Below are positions 62,613 through 64,000 of a DNA stretch of 64,000 bases, piece after piece. The DNA lies in the NCBI RefSeq assembly GCF_031455195.1, contig NZ_JAVDSH010000004.1, positions 310,001 to 374,000 on the forward strand, read 5' to 3'. The notes below the pieces were generated by a model. The model saw only the letters and a program-made list of their open reading frames with translations, made no database searches and was not told where the DNA came from. Position 1 is the first letter of the stretch; each line of letters opens with the position of its first letter. Position numbers and translations under genes: made by a program. This DNA is from Arthrobacter nitroguajacolicus_D (GTDB lineage: Bacteria; Actinomycetota; Actinomycetes; Actinomycetales; Micrococcaceae).

Positions 62613-62658
62613 TTTAAGCACCACCAGCCGTTTAAGCACCACCAGCCGTTTAAGCACC
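62613..62658 (+). repeat. 18-bp tandem repeat, 2.5 copies
   Basis: TTTAAGCACCACCAGCCG occurs at 62613-62630 and 62631-62648, and its first 10 bases at 62649-62658. The array ends just before the ribosome site of the universal stress protein gene, so it is in its leader. Confidence 0.9.
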
Positions 62659-62670
62659 GAAAGGACCGCC

Positions 62671-63537
62671 ATGCGTTACGTAGTGGGGTACACCGCCAAC
62701 GCGAGGGGGCACGACGCCGTTCACCTCGCCGTGGCGCTTGCCCGGAACCACGATGTGAGCCTGGACCTGGTCCTGGTGGTCCCCGAGGACTCTCCTTTCA
62801 ATGCCGTCTACCCGCCGGAAACCGGCTACGACGACATCCTTAACGAGCAAGCGCAGCGTTGGTTGGACGAAGGCCTGGCCCTGGTGCCGGACGACATTAC
62901 CGCGCGGGGCCACATTCGCCGCGGCGATTCCGAAGCCCGGACGCTGATCGAGGCATCCGTGGAAATGGGCGCTGCGGCACTGGTCATCGGAGCCACCAAT
63001 AGTGGTTTGTTCAAGCGCTTCACCATTGGCTCGGTGGCTGGCGCGTTGCTCCACTCTGCACCGTTACCGGTGGCCCTGGCACCGCACGGATACCGCCGTA
63101 CGGAACCGATCACCCGGATGAGCTGCGGTTTCGGCACGCGCCCAGGGGCCGATGAGCTCCTTGACGTTGCCGTGGAGTCCGCGCGTGATCGCGGCCTTCC
63201 GCTGCGGCTCGTGTCCCTGTTGGCGCTCGACGGCGGTGACTCGCCTGAGCTGCTCGACGCAGCCTGGATGCACGCCGCCCAGCGGATTGCCGCCGTCGAA
63301 AGTTCCTCCGCGGAGGCGCTGCTCCCGGAACCCGAAATCGTGGTTGCGAAGGGCCGGACCATCGAGGAAGCGGTGGACCGCCTTGACTGGGAAGACGGCG
63401 AAATCCTGCTGATCGGCTCCAGCCGCCTCGCCCAGCACCGGGCTACTTTCCTTGGCACCACCGCAAACCGGATCCTGCGTGCCCTCCCCGTTCCCATGAT
63501 TGTGGTCCCCCGCGACTACACGCGACAAAGCTCCTAG
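62671..63537 (+). CDS. Universal stress protein, tandem UspA domains
   Basis: This 288-residue protein has two Usp domains. The first (about 1-145) ends in the nucleotide-binding motif VIGATNSGLFKRFTIGSVAGALLHSAPLPVAL. The second (about 150-285) ends in LIGSSRLAQHRATFLGTTANRILRALPVPMIVV. Both keep the Gly-rich ATP-binding pattern. The ATG at 62671 follows AAAGGA. Paired with an APC permease, such proteins often regulate or accompany transport; that is inference. Confidence 0.9.
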   Translation: MRYVVGYTANARGHDAVHLAVALARNHDVSLDLVLVVPEDSPFNAVYPPETGYDDILNEQAQRWLDEGLALVPDDITARGHIRRGDSEARTLIEASVEMGAAALVIGATNSGLFKRFTIGSVAGALLHSAPLPVALAPHGYRRTEPITRMSCGFGTRPGADELLDVAVESARDRGLPLRLVSLLALDGGDSPELLDAAWMHAAQRIAAVESSSAEALLPEPEIVVAKGRTIEEAVDRLDWEDGEILLIGSSRLAQHRATFLGTTANRILRALPVPMIVVPRDYTRQSS

Positions 63538-63560
63538 CAATCGCCTGAGAGGCAATACCC

Positions 63561-64000
63561 ATGTCAACTGCACCAAAGACGGTCCAGTCGAAAGAATCTT
63601 CCCTGAGCGAAAAGGGACTGAAAGCCGGATCGGTGGGCCTGATTGGCGCCGTCGTGATCGGTGTTTCCTGCATCGCGCCCGCCTATACCCTCACCGCAGC
63701 GTTGGGCCCCACAGTCTCGGAAGTGGGCGTGCATCTTCCCGCCATCTTCCTGGTGGGTTTCATTCCCATGCTGCTGGTGGCGCTCGGCTACCGCGAACTG
63801 AACAACGCCATGCCCGACGCCGGTACCTCCTTTACGTGGGCGACTCGTGCTTTCGGTCCGTGGATCGGTTGGATGGGTGGTTGGGGGCTGATCGCGGCCA
63901 CCATCATTGTGTTGTCCAACCTCGCGGCCGTTGCGGTGGACTTCTTCTACCTGATGCTCGGGCAGCTCTTCAGTAACCCTGAGCTGGCCGGGCTCAGCAA
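63561..64000 (+). CDS. APC-family amino acid/polyamine permease, 3' end cut by window
   Basis: The frame begins at the ATG at 63561, 23 bases after the stress-protein gene, and is open to the window end (146 residues). After a polar 20-residue leader it has the APC N-terminal motif GSVGLIGAVVIGVSCIAPAY in helix 1, then helices with AIFLVGFIPMLLVALGYREL and GTSFTWATRAFGPWIGWMGGW. It is likely to import an amine or amino acid; with a putrescine-oxidase-like gene in the same direction, a polyamine is the first guess. Confidence 0.88.
   Translation, partial: MSTAPKTVQSKESSLSEKGLKAGSVGLIGAVVIGVSCIAPAYTLTAALGPTVSEVGVHLPAIFLVGFIPMLLVALGYRELNNAMPDAGTSFTWATRAFGPWIGWMGGWGLIAATIIVLSNLAAVAVDFFYLMLGQLFSNPELAGLS

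Overview
The window is the replication-origin region of a high-GC actinobacterium, most likely an Arthrobacter or Paenarthrobacter (Micrococcaceae). The grounds are the gene order rpmH-dnaA-dnaN-gnd-recF-dciA-gyrB-gyrA, the leftward block rnpA-yidD-yidC-khpB-rsmG-parA-parB, the pknB/pknA/pbpA/rodA/pstP/fhaB/fhaA envelope-kinase operon, many GTG starts, and protein sequences typical of that family. Genus is inferred by recognition, not by a search.

Layout. 1-4048 (left strand): a cut-off GT87-type membrane glycosyltransferase, a 46-residue small protein, a histidine phosphatase and the CCA-adding enzyme. 4197-10177 (right strand): NUDIX hydrolase, MurJ, a MurJ-associated pseudokinase, then trxB-trxA. 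10244-15580 is a gene desert of about 5.3 kb. It starts with a 32-bp minisatellite and carries eight perfect 14-bp parS cores and a phased DnaA-box array, so it looks like the chromosomal centromere. 15632-21232 (left strand): parB, parA (with a ninth parS in its 5' end), rsmG, khpB, yidC, yidD, rnpA, rpmH. oriC is split between the rpmH-dnaA gap and the dnaA-dnaN gap. 21697-33708 (right strand): dnaA, dnaN, gnd, recF, dciA, gyrB, gyrA, a DUF3566 membrane protein, tRNA-Ile, a DLW-39 family small protein and tRNA-Ala.

33946-41105 is mixed housekeeping: a GH84-like secreted glycosidase, an EamA exporter, a GT2 glycosyltransferase, a membrane protein built on 11-residue repeats, cyclophilin, rhomboid protease and a GyrI-like protein. 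41106-41892 is gene-free and holds a second, non-origin cluster of at least 13 DnaA-box-like 9-mers. 41893-44976 is a compact alkylation-damage repair block on the left strand: an Ogt-type methyltransferase, an ECF-like sigma factor, a second methyltransferase with an N-terminal extension, AlkB, and Tag. 45021-47072 has crgA, a class E sortase, a small membrane protein and a PabA/TrpG amidotransferase. 47166-56743 is the Ser/Thr-kinase and cell-wall elongation operon on the left strand.

57116-64000 is accessory metabolism: tRNA-Leu; a FadR-type regulator with an L-talarate/galactarate dehydratase and a visible operator-promoter; a lipoprotein; and a TetR regulator divergent from a putrescine-oxidase-like amine oxidase with a perfect 11-1-11 operator, followed by a tandem universal stress protein and an APC permease that runs off the window.

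The least explained parts are the parS desert with its DnaA-box array, the second DnaA-box cluster at 41.1-41.8 kb, and the sigma-factor-containing alkylation-repair operon.
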